A stretch of 64,000 nucleotides of DNA. Origin: Jiella soli (lineage in GTDB: Bacteria > Pseudomonadota > Alphaproteobacteria > Rhizobiales > Rhizobiaceae). The notes under the pieces are model-generated. The model did not search any database. It was not told the origin of the DNA and saw only the letters and a program-made list of their open reading frames with translations. The stretch lies in NCBI RefSeq assembly GCF_020615385.1, contig NZ_JAJAVB010000002.1, positions 546,265 to 610,264 on the forward strand. Direction: 5' to 3'. This document shows, piece after piece, positions 1 to 9,157 of this stretch. Positions within the stretch are counted from its first letter, which is position 1, and each line of letters starts with the position of its first letter. A program made the position numbers and the translations under genes.

Positions 1-432
1 CCCATGCTCGACGCGCTGACCGCTTCGACGCATGACGGCGTGAAGGCCCTGGCGGGTAAGGCGGTCAAGGAGGTGCGCTACCATCTCGAGCGGTCCCGCG
101 ACCTGGTGATTCGGCTCGGCGACGGCTCCGAGGAGAGCCACAGGCGCATGCAGGACGCGCTCGACGCGCTCTGGCCGTTCACCGCCGACCTTCTCGGCAC
201 CGACGCGGTCGATGAGGAGCTTGCGGAAAAGGGCGTGCTGCCGGATACAGCGGCGATCGAGAGCGCCTTCAGGGCCGAGGCCGCCGCGACCATGGCCAGG
301 GCGAATCTTACGCTTCCCGGTAGCGGGCTGTCGCGCACCGGCGGGCGCAACGGCGTCCACTCCGAACACATGGGCTACATCCTCGCGGAGATGCAGTACC
401 TGCAGCGCGCCTATCCCGGCGTCGCCTGGTAG
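1..432 (+). CDS. paaC: Phenylacetyl-CoA epoxidase subunit PaaC, C-terminal part (5' end outside window)
   Basis: The reading frame is open from base 1, so the gene begins before the window; about 143 C-terminal residues are present. They match the helical, ferritin-like PaaC subunit, including the stretch HLERSRDLVIRLGDG and a terminal segment ending YPGVAW. In the PaaABC(D)E complex PaaC is the non-catalytic structural partner of the di-iron subunit PaaA, which epoxidises the ring of phenylacetyl-CoA in the cytoplasm. The stop is followed 4 nt later by paaD, in the usual paaABCDE order. Identity rests on both sequence and context. Confidence 0.93.
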   Translation, partial: PMLDALTASTHDGVKALAGKAVKEVRYHLERSRDLVIRLGDGSEESHRRMQDALDALWPFTADLLGTDAVDEELAEKGVLPDTAAIESAFRAEAAATMARANLTLPGSGLSRTGGRNGVHSEHMGYILAEMQYLQRAYPGVAW

Positions 433-436
433 CCCG

Positions 437-922
437 ATGCAGCCATCCCTTGAAACGGTCCGCGACTGGCTCGGCGAGATCCCCGACCCGGAAATCCCGG
501 CCATCTCCCTCGTCGATCTCGGCATCGTACGCGACGTCGCCTATGAGGACGAAACGCTGGTGGTGACGGTCACGCCGACCTATTCCGGCTGCCCCGCCAC
601 CCTCGTCATCGCGCTCGACATCGAGACCGAGCTGACCCGGCGCGGCGCCGGCAAGGTCAAGGTCCGCCAGCAGCTTTCGCCGGCCTGGACCACCGACTGG
701 ATCAGCGAAGCAGGCCGCGAGAAGCTCCACGCCTACGGCATCGCGCCGCCGGCGGTCGCCGCGGCGAGTTGCGCCGGCATGCTGTCGGCGCAGACGGCCG
801 CCTGCCCGCATTGCGGCTCCCAAAACACCGAGGTGATCAGCGCCCGCGGCTCGACGCCCTGCAAGGCGCAGTTCCGCTGCCGCGAATGCCTCGAACCCTT
901 CGACTACTTCAAGGCGATCTGA
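437..922 (+). CDS. paaD: Phenylacetate epoxidase assembly protein PaaD
   Basis: 161 residues. The N-terminal two thirds are a DUF59/MIP18-type domain (IPDPEIPAISLVDLGIV, then PTYSGCPAT). The C-terminus is a zinc-ribbon-like module with CPHC near residue 120 and CREC near residue 150. PaaD is thought to help mature the metal centres of the epoxidase complex rather than catalyse. I chose the ATG at 437 because it lies 4 nt after paaC and gives the normal PaaD N-terminus MQPSLETVRDWL; a longer open frame upstream overlaps paaC and is not family-like. One base separates it from paaE. Confidence 0.94.
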   Translation: MQPSLETVRDWLGEIPDPEIPAISLVDLGIVRDVAYEDETLVVTVTPTYSGCPATLVIALDIETELTRRGAGKVKVRQQLSPAWTTDWISEAGREKLHAYGIAPPAVAAASCAGMLSAQTAACPHCGSQNTEVISARGSTPCKAQFRCRECLEPFDYFKAI

Positions 923-923
923 G

Positions 924-2000
924 ATGGCCGATTTCTATCCCCTCACCGTCACCGACATCGCCCACGACACCCGCGACGCCGTCGTCCTGACGCTGGCGCC
1001 ACGCCCCGAAGATGTCGGGCGCTTCCGCTTCACGCCGGGCCAGTACCTCACCTTCCGCCGCCGCTTCGACGGCGAGGAGCTGCGGCGCAGCTATTCGATC
1101 TGCGCGGCGCCGGGCGAGGGCGTCCTGAAGGTCGGCATCAAGCGGGTCGAGGGCGGCGCCTTCTCCAGCTACGCCAAATCCGGGCTCGCGGTCGGCGAGA
1201 CGCTGGAGGCGATGCCGCCTGAGGGCCGCTTCGGCGCGCCCGAGGAAACCGCCGGGCGCCACTTCCTCGGCTTTGCCGCAGGCTCCGGGATCACCCCGAT
1301 CCTCGCCATCGTCAAGTCGGTGCTCTCCGGCGATCCGGACGCGCGCTTCACCCTCGTCTACGGCAATCGCTCGGTCTCGCAGGTGATGTTCCGGCGCGAG
1401 CTCGGCGAGTTGAAGGACCGCTATCTCCACCGGCTCAACGTCGTCCACGTCTTTTCCGGCGAGGCGCAGGAGATCGAGCTCTTCTCCGGCCGCATCGATG
1501 CCGCCAAGTGCCGCGCTCTGTTCGGCAGATGGATTCGCCCGGAGGATGCCGAAATGGCGTTCATCTGCGGGCCAGAGGCCATGATGAAGGACGTCTCGGC
1601 CGCCCTTCAGGAAGCCGGCATGGCGAAGGAGAAGATCCGCTTCGAACTCTTCGGCAGCGCCCAGCCCGGCCGGGCGAAGCAGAAGGCGAAGGCGGATGCC
1701 GCGCGCGCCATCGGCAACATGGTCAAGGCGACGATCATCATCGACGGCGTGCCGCACAGCTTCGACATGCCGCGCGAGGGGCAGTCGGTGCTGGACGCGG
1801 CGCGCGAGCACGACATCGACGCGCCCTTCTCCTGCCACAACGGCGTCTGCTCGACCTGCATGGGCCGGGTGAAGTCCGGCGAGGTCGAGATGGCGCAGAA
1901 CTACGCGCTGGAGGACTACGAGGTGGAGCGCGGCCTGGTGCTCACCTGCCAGTCCTATCCGGTCAGCGACGAAATCACGATCGAATACGAAGGACACTGA
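924..2000 (+). CDS. paaE: Phenylacetyl-CoA epoxidase reductase subunit PaaE
   Basis: 358 residues, normal for PaaE. It passes electrons from NAD(P)H through FAD and a plant-type [2Fe-2S] centre to the PaaA di-iron site. Visible features in order: the FAD-binding RSYS motif at residues 55-58, the nucleotide-binding GSGITPI segment near residue 115, and a C-terminal ferredoxin domain with cluster ligands Cys304, Cys309, Cys312 and Cys342 (CHNGVCSTC, then LTCQ). The ATG lies one base after the paaD stop and the next gene starts one base after its stop, so it is translated as part of the paa operon. Confidence 0.96.
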   Translation: MADFYPLTVTDIAHDTRDAVVLTLAPRPEDVGRFRFTPGQYLTFRRRFDGEELRRSYSICAAPGEGVLKVGIKRVEGGAFSSYAKSGLAVGETLEAMPPEGRFGAPEETAGRHFLGFAAGSGITPILAIVKSVLSGDPDARFTLVYGNRSVSQVMFRRELGELKDRYLHRLNVVHVFSGEAQEIELFSGRIDAAKCRALFGRWIRPEDAEMAFICGPEAMMKDVSAALQEAGMAKEKIRFELFGSAQPGRAKQKAKADAARAIGNMVKATIIIDGVPHSFDMPREGQSVLDAAREHDIDAPFSCHNGVCSTCMGRVKSGEVEMAQNYALEDYEVERGLVLTCQSYPVSDEITIEYEGH

Positions 2001-2001
2001 C

Positions 2002-4047
2002 ATGCTCGACCGCACCCGGCCGATCCGGCTGAAGAGCTTCCTCGCCGGACGCTGGCAGGAGGGCGATGGCGACGGCACGGTGGTCCTCGATGCGGCGACC
2101 GGCCATCCGGTGGCCGAGTTGAACGCGGCTGGCATCGACATGGCGGAAGCGCTGGCCTATGGCCGCGACGTCGGCGGTCCGGCGCTGCGGGCGATGCGCA
2201 TCCACGAGCGGGCGCTGATGATGAAGGCGCTCGGGCTGAAACTCCTGGAGCTGAAGGAGGAGTTCTACGCCCTCTCGACGGCGACGGGCGCCACGCGCTC
2301 CGACAGCTGGATCGACATCGAGGGCGGCATCGGCACGCTTCTCACCTACGCCTCCAAAGGCCGGCGCGAACTGCCGAACGGCCATGTCATTGCCGACGGC
2401 GCGCCGGAGATCCTGTCCAAGGACGGCAGCTTCATAGGCCAGCACGTGTTCTCGCCGATGCACGGCGTGGCGATCCACATCAACGCCTTCAACTTCCCGG
2501 TCTGGGGCATGCTGGAGAAGCTGAGCCCCACCTGGCTCGCCGGCATGCCGGCGATCGTCAAGCCGGCCAGCCAGACCGCCTATCTGACCGAACTCGTTGT
2601 CCGCCGCATCCTGGAGACCGGCCTCCTGCCGGAGGGAGCGTTGCAGGTCATCTGCGGCTCGACCGGCGACCTCCTCGACCACGTCACCTGCCAGGACGTC
2701 GTCACCTTCACCGGCTCGGCGGCGACCGCCAGGAAGCTGCGCGCGACGCCGGCGGTGATAGAGAATTCGGTGCGCTTCACCTCGGAGGCCGACAGCCTCA
2801 ACGCCTCGATCCTGGCGCCTGACGCGGAGCCGGGAACGCCCGAATTCGACCTCTTCGTCAAGGAAGTCCATCGCGAAATGACGGCGAAGACCGGGCAGAA
2901 GTGCACGGCGATCCGCCGCGCCATCGTCCCGGCGGAGCATCTTCTCGCCGTCGTGGATGCGCTGAAGGCCCGCATCGACAAGACCGTGATCGGCCATCCC
3001 GGCGAGGAAGGCACCCGGATGGGACCGCTCGCCTCGCTCGCCCAGGTCGAGGAGGTCCGCGCCTCGGTCAGGAAGCTCGCGTCGGAAGCCCGGATCGTCA
3101 TCGGTGATCCCGAGACGTCTCCGATGCCCGAGGGCGCGTTCTTCTCCCCTTGCGTCCTCGTCTGCGACGATCCGCTGAACGCGACGGCCCCGCACGAGGT
3201 CGAGGCCTTCGGACCGGTGGTGACGCTGTTTGCCTACGAGACGATGGACGACGCCGTCGCGATCGCCAATCGCGGCGCCGGCAGCCTGGTCGCCTCGATC
3301 TTCACCGACGATGCCGAGAACGCCAGGGCCCTCGGCCTCGGCATCGCTAGGCTGCACGGCCGCATCCTCTTCGGCAACCGCGCCTCGGCGAAGAGCTCGA
3401 CCGGCCACGGCTCGCCGCTGCCGCAGCTGATCCATGGCGGGCCGGGCCGGGCCGGCGGCGGCGAGGAACTCGGCGGCATGCGTTCGGTGCACCATTTCAT
3501 GCAGCGCACCGCCCTGCAGGGCACGCCCGATCTCCTGACGGCCGTGGTCGGCCGCTGGATGCCCGGCGCCAGCCGCCGGACCGGCGGGGAGCATCCGTTC
3601 CGCAAGTCGCTCGCCGAACTCGAGCTCGGCGACACGATCGTCACGGAGAAGCGAGTGGTGACGCTGGAGGACATCGAGCGGTTTGCACAATTCACCGGCG
3701 ACACCTTCTACGCCCATATGGACGAGGCGGCCGCAAAGCGGAACCCGTTCTTCGAGGGCCGCGTCGCGCATGGCTATCTGATCGTCTCCTTCGCGGCCGG
3801 CCTCTTCGTCGAGCCGGCGGAAGGTCCGGTACTCGCCAATTACGGCGTCGACAATCTGCGCTTCATGACGCCGGTCTATCCGGGCAATGCGCTGCAGGTG
3901 CAGCTGACGGCGAAGGAGATCACGCCGCGCGAGACCGAGGACTACGGCGAGGTACGCTGGGACTGCACCGTTACCCGCGACGAGGGTGAAGTCGTCGCGC
4001 AGTACGACGTCCTGACCATGGTCGCGAAGACCCAGCGAGACGCCTGA
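2002..4047 (+). CDS. paaZ: Bifunctional oxepin-CoA hydrolase / 3-oxo-5,6-dehydrosuberyl-CoA semialdehyde dehydrogenase PaaZ
   Basis: 681 residues, the full length of the two-domain enzyme. Residues 1 to about 520 are an aldehyde dehydrogenase with catalytic Cys301 (GQKCTAIRR) and the general-base Glu in FTSEADSLN. The last 140 residues are a MaoC-type hotdog hydratase; GDTFYAH carries Asp567 and His572, corresponding to the Asp/His pair needed for ring-opening of oxepin-CoA in E. coli PaaZ. Both active sites look intact, so it should open the ring and oxidise the aldehyde without releasing it. It is coupled to paaE (1 nt gap) and paaY (3 nt gap). Confidence 0.96.
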   Translation: MLDRTRPIRLKSFLAGRWQEGDGDGTVVLDAATGHPVAELNAAGIDMAEALAYGRDVGGPALRAMRIHERALMMKALGLKLLELKEEFYALSTATGATRSDSWIDIEGGIGTLLTYASKGRRELPNGHVIADGAPEILSKDGSFIGQHVFSPMHGVAIHINAFNFPVWGMLEKLSPTWLAGMPAIVKPASQTAYLTELVVRRILETGLLPEGALQVICGSTGDLLDHVTCQDVVTFTGSAATARKLRATPAVIENSVRFTSEADSLNASILAPDAEPGTPEFDLFVKEVHREMTAKTGQKCTAIRRAIVPAEHLLAVVDALKARIDKTVIGHPGEEGTRMGPLASLAQVEEVRASVRKLASEARIVIGDPETSPMPEGAFFSPCVLVCDDPLNATAPHEVEAFGPVVTLFAYETMDDAVAIANRGAGSLVASIFTDDAENARALGLGIARLHGRILFGNRASAKSSTGHGSPLPQLIHGGPGRAGGGEELGGMRSVHHFMQRTALQGTPDLLTAVVGRWMPGASRRTGGEHPFRKSLAELELGDTIVTEKRVVTLEDIERFAQFTGDTFYAHMDEAAAKRNPFFEGRVAHGYLIVSFAAGLFVEPAEGPVLANYGVDNLRFMTPVYPGNALQVQLTAKEITPRETEDYGEVRWDCTVTRDEGEVVAQYDVLTMVAKTQRDA

Positions 4048-4050
4048 GCG

Positions 4051-4665
4051 ATGGCGCGGGTCTACGCCTTCGACGGCTTCATCCCGGTGATCGACCCGTC
4101 CGCCTTCGTCCATCCGGACGCGATCCTGATCGGCGACACGCTGGTCGGACCCCGGTCGTATGTCGGACCCGGCGCCGTCCTTCGCGGCGATTTCGGCCGG
4201 ATCACGATCGGCGAAGGCGCCAACGTCCAGGAGACCTGCGTCGTCCACACTTTCCCGAACAAGGAGGTGGTGGTCGAGGCGATGGGCCATATCGGGCACG
4301 GTGCGGTGCTGCACGGCTGCCGGATCGGCCGCAACGCCATGATCGGGATGAACGCGGTGGTGATGGACGACGTCGTGGTCGGCGCCGAGAGCATCGTCGG
4401 CGCCCTCGCCTTCCTCAAGGCCGGCATGGACGTGCCGCCGCGCTCGCTGGTCGTCGGCGCGCCGGCCCGGATCCTGCGTGAGGTCACCGAGGAGGAGGTG
4501 CGCTGGAAGACCGAGGGCACCGGCGTCTACAACCGCCTCGCGGCCGAAGCCGGGGCGAAGCTCGTTCCGGCCGAGCCGCTCGCGGCCGAAGAATCCGGCA
4601 GGGGCCGGATCAAGGCGCCGGACTACGACCCGAAATATGTCATGCGCGAGAGCCCCGCCGACTGA
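4051..4665 (+). CDS. paaY: PaaY: hexapeptide-repeat (gamma-carbonic-anhydrase fold) thioesterase of phenylacetate catabolism
   Basis: 204 residues of left-handed beta-helix hexapeptide repeats (for example IGEGANVQ, IGHGAVLHGC, IGRNAMIGMN), with His residues in VHTFPNKE and GHIGHG placed as in the metal site of gamma-carbonic anhydrases. In E. coli PaaY hydrolyses CoA thioesters of blocked pathway products and so protects the pathway. Starting 3 nt after paaZ, it is the last gene of the operon here; a gap of 320 bases follows. No paaX-type repressor or transporter gene lies in the visible part. Family is certain; PaaY rather than another gamma-CA is inferred from position. Confidence 0.92.
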   Translation: MARVYAFDGFIPVIDPSAFVHPDAILIGDTLVGPRSYVGPGAVLRGDFGRITIGEGANVQETCVVHTFPNKEVVVEAMGHIGHGAVLHGCRIGRNAMIGMNAVVMDDVVVGAESIVGALAFLKAGMDVPPRSLVVGAPARILREVTEEEVRWKTEGTGVYNRLAAEAGAKLVPAEPLAAEESGRGRIKAPDYDPKYVMRESPAD

Positions 4666-4985
4666 CGAGTGACACATGGGGACGTTCCTCCGAACCGCGC
4701 CGGGCGCAGTATATCCCGTAACATTCTCGGTCGACCGCACCTGATGATCCGCTCGCAGACCGTGAGGTGACCCTTCCACACTCCTGCATCCGATGCCGTC
4801 ATTGCGGATACCCCTGCGGCAAGTGTCGAAGTCGAAAGACATCGACTATCCTTCTGCGTCTTCTGAATTTTCGGTGTCGACGTTCGACCCGACTCTCGCT
4901 CCGGACGGAGCGCAAACGTCTAATTCGATCCAACAGCCGCCATTCGTGCTACCATCTTCCCATAGGGAAGAAGGAATCTCGTGCG
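4666..4985. other. Intergenic region between paaY and the Sel1-repeat gene
   Basis: 320 bases without a convincing gene. It is less GC-rich than its surroundings, as expected for a promoter region. A short stem GCTCC/GGAGC lies near 4910, and a purine-rich ribosome-binding site (GGGAAGAAGGAA) lies just before the ATG at 4986. An open frame running in from 4767 continues into the Sel1 gene, but its first 73 residues are Cys/Arg-rich and unlike a protein N-terminus. No confident -35/-10 pair or factor-independent terminator was found. Confidence 0.5.
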
Positions 4986-7900
4986 ATGCAGTCTTCAACT
5001 ATTGATTCCGGCGGCAGGGAAGCATCGCGCTTCCTCTTGCATGTTCTCGCCCCCTGCGGTGCGGCCTTCGTCGCCGCGGCGATCTGCCTTGCGCCAGCAA
5101 CCGCCGGCGCGACATCGCGCTTTCCCGACGGGACGGTGACGGCCCCGCTCGGACCATCCGAGCGGCAGGCCGGCGCTACGGTCGAGGCCCCGAGAGGCGC
5201 GGACGGCCAGGCGGTCGCAACCTGCGACGCCCTGGCCTCCGATCCCGACGACATGACCCGGCCGGACGGGCTGACCGGCGAGCGCGACCCCAACGCCGTC
5301 GCCTTCGAGCGGGCGATCCCCGTCTGCATGGCGGCGCTCGCCGCGCATCCGGAGACGCCCCGCTACGCCTTCCAGCTCGCGCGTGCCTACCGGTCTGCCC
5401 AGCGCTTTCCGGAGGCGGTGAGATATTACGAGCAGGCGGCGCAGGCCGGCCACCCGGCAGCGCAATACGATCTCGGCCAGATGTACGAGAGCGGCCTTGG
5501 TGTCGAACAGGACGATTCCAAGGCGTTGGCCTACTTCCAGACGAGCGCGGACTCCGGGACGTCCTGGGCGCTCTATGGCGTCGGCCTCATGCAGAGGGAC
5601 GGCCGGGGCGGACTCGAAGCCAACTCGGAAAAGGCGTTCGCACTCCTCCAGCGCGCTGCCGAAGCCGGCCTTTCCCCTGCACAGGTCGAGGTCGGCTACA
5701 TGCTGCAGGACGGCAATGGCGCCCCGCGCGACGAGGCCGCGGCCCTGGAATGGTTCCGCAAAGCCGCCGGGGCCGGCAGCGCCGACGCCCTGATGTGGAT
5801 CGGCAGCTTCTACGAGAACGGTCGCGGCGGCCTGGAACAGAACGACGAGACCGCGCTCGACTTCTATCGCCGCGCTTCCGAAGCCGGGAACGCCTTTTCC
5901 GCGAACATGGTCGGGGTCTTTACCGCCGACGGCCGGGGCGGGCTGACGGCCGACGCCGAGAGGGCGATTCCGTTCTTCCGCAAGGCGGCCGAGGCCGGCG
6001 ACGTCGACGGTCAGCGTAATCTCGCCTGGCGGCTGGCCAATGGTGTCGGGGTCGAACAGGACGACGTCGCGGCGCTCGGCCTGTTCCAGAAGGCGGCCGA
6101 GGCAGGCGATGCCGACAGCCTGATGTGGCTCGGCAATTTCCACGAGACCGGTCGCGCCGGCCTCGAAAAGAGCGATGTGACCGCGCTCGACTTCTACCGC
6201 CGCGCGTCCGAGGCGGGGAATGTCTTCGCCACCAACATGGTCGGCGTGTTCACCGCCGACGGCAGGGGCGGGATCGAGGCCGATGCCGAAAAGGCGACAG
6301 AGCTCTTCAGAAAATCGGCCGAGGGCGGCGATTCCGACGGCCAGCGAAACTTTGCCTGGCGGCTGGCCGGAGGCACCGGCATCGCCAAGGACGAGGCGGC
6401 TGCCCTCGAATGGTTCCGTAAGGCTGCAGAGGCGGGCGACCACGACGCGGAAAACAGCTACGGATTCCGCCTGATCTACGGCACGGGGACCGAGGCGAAC
6501 ACTGCCGCCGGCATCCCCTGGGTGCGCAAATCCGCCGAAGCGGGTTTCGCCGCGGCGCAGGTCAATCTCGGCAAGTTCTACGAGCAGGGCCTCGGCGTAA
6601 AGCAGGATTATGCCGAGGCCCGGCAATGGTACGAAAAGGCCGCGGCACAGGGCGATACCGGCGGATTGGTCGACCTCGGCTACCTCTATTCCGCCGGCCT
6701 CGGCGTCGAGAAGGATGAGGCGAAGGCCGCGGAACTCTACCGCCAGGCGGCAGAGGCCGGCGAAAGCGTCGCGCAGGACAATCTCGCCCGCCTCTATGAC
6801 GACGGCCGCGGGGTCCCAAAGGATCGCGCGGAGGCGCTGCGCTGGTTCCGGAAGGCCGCCGAGGGCGGCTATGCCCCGGCCCAGACCACCCTCGGCTGGG
6901 CCTATTGGAACGGCGACGGCGTCCCACAGGACGACAGGCAGGCGTTCGACTATTTTTCCAAGGCCGCGCAAAGCGGCGATGGCGATGCCCAGGCCCAACT
7001 GTCGGTCCACTACGCCCAGGGACGCGGAACGCGGCAGGACTATTCGCAAGCGCTGAAATGGCTTCGCATGTCTGCCGATACCGGCAATCGGTTCGGCCAG
7101 TATGGCCTCGGCCTCGCCTATATGAGCGGACGCGGCATCGAAAAGGACGCTGCCGAGGCGCGGATCTGGCTGGAAAAGGCGGCGGAGCAGAAGGTCCCGG
7201 AGGCCAAAATCGCTCTGGCCAAGCTCTATGGGGACGGTGCCGGCGGGGCGAGAGATGTCGAACGCTCGCTCAGCCTCTACCGCGAGGCGGCCGAAGCCGG
7301 CAATGTCGAGGCCCAGCGCCAGGTCGGCCTCAGCTATCTCAACGGATCGGCGGGAGCCAAACGCGATGACGAACAGGCGCTGATCTGGCTCTTGGCGGCC
7401 GCCAAGCAGAAGGACCGGCGCGCCCAGTATCTCGCCGGTACCATGCTGCTCGAAGGCCGCGGCGGCAAGGCAGACCCGCTTCAGGCCGCCGACCTCATCC
7501 GCGCGGCGGCCGAATCCGGCGAAGCCGATGCCCAGTACCGGCTCGGCGAGATGCTGAGCGCCGGCGAGATCGTCGCGAAGGACGAGCGCGATGCCGCGCA
7601 GTGGTACCGAAAGGCGGCGGAAGCCGGACAGGACAAGGCGGCGACCCGCCTCGCCGCGCTTCTGCTCGACGGCCGTGGACTCGCCCGTAACGCGTCGGAG
7701 GCGGCCAGATGGACGCGGCGGGCCGCGGCCAAGGGCGAGGCCGAGGCGCTCGGTCTGCTTGCCGAACTCTATCGTTCCGGCCGCGGCGTTCCGAAGGACG
7801 AGGTCGCGGCGGCGGCCCTGTTCATCCAGGCAGCGGAAGCCGGGCATGCGCCGGCGCAGCTGCGGCTGGGCGATCTTCTGATGTCGGGCGACGGCCTCCG

Positions 7901-8063
7901 GCAGGATCGCACGCAGGCGATCCAATGGTATCAGCGCGCGGCGGCCAGCGGCAGCGCCGAGGCTAGGGCGAAACTGGCGGCGCTTGGGGCCTCTCCCGAC
8001 GGCGCCGCGCCCGACACGCGCTCGGCCGAAGACGACGCTCTTCCGGCCCTCGGCAACCCTTGA
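4986..8063 (+). CDS. Very large secreted Sel1-repeat (SLR/TPR-like) protein
   Basis: 1025 residues. The ATG at 4986 has a purine-rich Shine-Dalgarno and gives a signal peptide (basic start, hydrophobic segment LAPCGAAFVAAAICLAPATA, likely cleavage near residue 42). After a roughly 60-residue linker come about two dozen Sel1-like repeats of about 36 residues with the pattern A..W(Y/F)RKAAE.G...A...LG..Y..G.G. The tail is low-complexity. Sel1 repeats are protein-protein interaction solenoids; in secreted bacterial proteins they are linked to envelope assembly, polysaccharide production or host contact, but no enzyme domain is present and no specific role can be given. A 330-base, three-repeat unit is tandemly duplicated inside the gene. 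It appears monocistronic. Confidence 0.9.
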   Translation: MQSSTIDSGGREASRFLLHVLAPCGAAFVAAAICLAPATAGATSRFPDGTVTAPLGPSERQAGATVEAPRGADGQAVATCDALASDPDDMTRPDGLTGERDPNAVAFERAIPVCMAALAAHPETPRYAFQLARAYRSAQRFPEAVRYYEQAAQAGHPAAQYDLGQMYESGLGVEQDDSKALAYFQTSADSGTSWALYGVGLMQRDGRGGLEANSEKAFALLQRAAEAGLSPAQVEVGYMLQDGNGAPRDEAAALEWFRKAAGAGSADALMWIGSFYENGRGGLEQNDETALDFYRRASEAGNAFSANMVGVFTADGRGGLTADAERAIPFFRKAAEAGDVDGQRNLAWRLANGVGVEQDDVAALGLFQKAAEAGDADSLMWLGNFHETGRAGLEKSDVTALDFYRRASEAGNVFATNMVGVFTADGRGGIEADAEKATELFRKSAEGGDSDGQRNFAWRLAGGTGIAKDEAAALEWFRKAAEAGDHDAENSYGFRLIYGTGTEANTAAGIPWVRKSAEAGFAAAQVNLGKFYEQGLGVKQDYAEARQWYEKAAAQGDTGGLVDLGYLYSAGLGVEKDEAKAAELYRQAAEAGESVAQDNLARLYDDGRGVPKDRAEALRWFRKAAEGGYAPAQTTLGWAYWNGDGVPQDDRQAFDYFSKAAQSGDGDAQAQLSVHYAQGRGTRQDYSQALKWLRMSADTGNRFGQYGLGLAYMSGRGIEKDAAEARIWLEKAAEQKVPEAKIALAKLYGDGAGGARDVERSLSLYREAAEAGNVEAQRQVGLSYLNGSAGAKRDDEQALIWLLAAAKQKDRRAQYLAGTMLLEGRGGKADPLQAADLIRAAAESGEADAQYRLGEMLSAGEIVAKDERDAAQWYRKAAEAGQDKAATRLAALLLDGRGLARNASEAARWTRRAAAKGEAEALGLLAELYRSGRGVPKDEVAAAALFIQAAEAGHAPAQLRLGDLLMSGDGLRQDRTQAIQWYQRAAASGSAEARAKLAALGASPDGAAPDTRSAEDDALPALGNP

Positions 8064-8283
8064 AACTCGGCCGCCTGCACGCAGATCCCGCCTCGGAGTT
8101 CGAGACGACGGAGCGAGCGGACCAGATGCAGACCATGCCGTGCGCCCTGCCGGGGCTCAACGATCGCCGGCCCGGGCCGCTCACCCGGCCTTGCACCCGT
8201 CCCGGCCGCTGTGTCGGGCGCATGCGAGGCGCGGACGCGACGCGGCTTGCGCTTTTCCCTGCAATCGCCGCGTGAGGCCGCCA

Positions 8284-9123
8284 ATGGAACTCCTTGACGG
8301 CATCGCAACGCTTGCCGATCGCTACGACGCCTTCTTTCTCGACCAGTTCGGGGTGGTCCATGACGGCACAAGCAGCTATCCCGGCGCGGCCGAGGCGATC
8401 GAAAGGCTCTCACGCCTCGGCAAGGCCGTCCTGTTCATTACCAATTCGGGCCGGCCCGCCGCCTTCAACGAGGCGCGGCTCGCGCGCCTCGGCGTGCCGC
8501 GCGAACGCTATCTCGCCTGCGTGACCTCCGGCGACGTCGCGATCGCGCTTCTGGAAGCCGGACGCATTCCCCTGCCCGTCGGCCGCAGGCTTCGCTGCCT
8601 GACCATTTCGAGCGAAGACGATTTCAACCTGTCCGACCGGCTCGGCTTTTCGCGGGTCGAAACCGGAGCCGAGGCGGATATCGTGGTCGTCGCCGGCAGC
8701 CAGGCCGGCCGAATCGCGATCTCCGAATACGAGGCGCGCATGCGCCCGGCCGCCGAGCGGGGCGTGCCGTGCCTTTGCACCAATCCGGACCGCCACATGC
8801 TGACGCCGTCCGGCCTCGTTCCTGCCGCCGGCGCCCTCGCCGACATCTACGCGTCGATGGGCGGCCCGGTCACCTTCGTCGGAAAGCCCTACCGTGACAT
8901 CTACGAGGCCGCGCACGTCCTCGTGCCCGATACGCCGAAGTCGCGGATCCTGTGCGTCGGCGACAGCATCGACCACGACGTCGCCGGCGCTGCCGGCTTC
9001 GGGGCCGCCCGGGCCCTGGTGCGGACGGGAATACTGGACGGTGTCGGCGAAGAGGAGATTGCGGCGCGGCTTCGCGAGGCGAAGCTCAGCGCCGATCATC
9101 ACCTTGCGGCGCTGCGCTGGTAG
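8284..9123 (+). CDS. HAD-superfamily class IIA hydrolase-like protein (TIGR01459-type)
   Basis: 279 residues with a class IIA HAD layout: motif I FFLDQFGVVHDG near residue 18, motif II Thr/Ser in FITNSGRP near residue 58, a C2 cap in the middle, then VGKPYRDIY and the acidic motif VGDSIDHDVAGA. This is the NagD/4-nitrophenylphosphatase branch; the alphaproteobacterial subgroup I recall (HAD-IIA hyp4) has unknown substrate. The second Asp of the DxD nucleophile motif is Phe, which is typical of this subgroup as I remember it but unusual for phosphatases. The start gives MELLDGIATL. It ends tail-to-tail with the GlpD-like gene, 34 bases apart. Confidence 0.86.
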   Translation: MELLDGIATLADRYDAFFLDQFGVVHDGTSSYPGAAEAIERLSRLGKAVLFITNSGRPAAFNEARLARLGVPRERYLACVTSGDVAIALLEAGRIPLPVGRRLRCLTISSEDDFNLSDRLGFSRVETGAEADIVVVAGSQAGRIAISEYEARMRPAAERGVPCLCTNPDRHMLTPSGLVPAAGALADIYASMGGPVTFVGKPYRDIYEAAHVLVPDTPKSRILCVGDSIDHDVAGAAGFGAARALVRTGILDGVGEEEIAARLREAKLSADHHLAALRW

Positions 9124-9157
9124 GACGCGGCGCGGCGAGTTCCTCCTGGCGGCCCGC

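Noticed and set aside
1975-4842. 955-codon minus-strand open frame opposite paaZ and paaY
   Set aside because: Arg/Asp/His-rich, no recognisable fold, and fully covered by intact paa genes with catalytic residues.
4995-7925. Very long open frame on the minus strand opposite the Sel1-repeat gene
   Set aside because: High-GC codon bias keeps the antisense frame open; its translation is a mirrored repeat of the real gene, has no domain and no ribosome site. The plus-strand Sel1 protein with signal peptide explains the region.
5400-7950. CRISPR-like regular repeats
   Set aside because: The roughly 108-base periodicity is the coding periodicity of 36-residue Sel1 repeats, with no conserved direct repeat or unique spacers.
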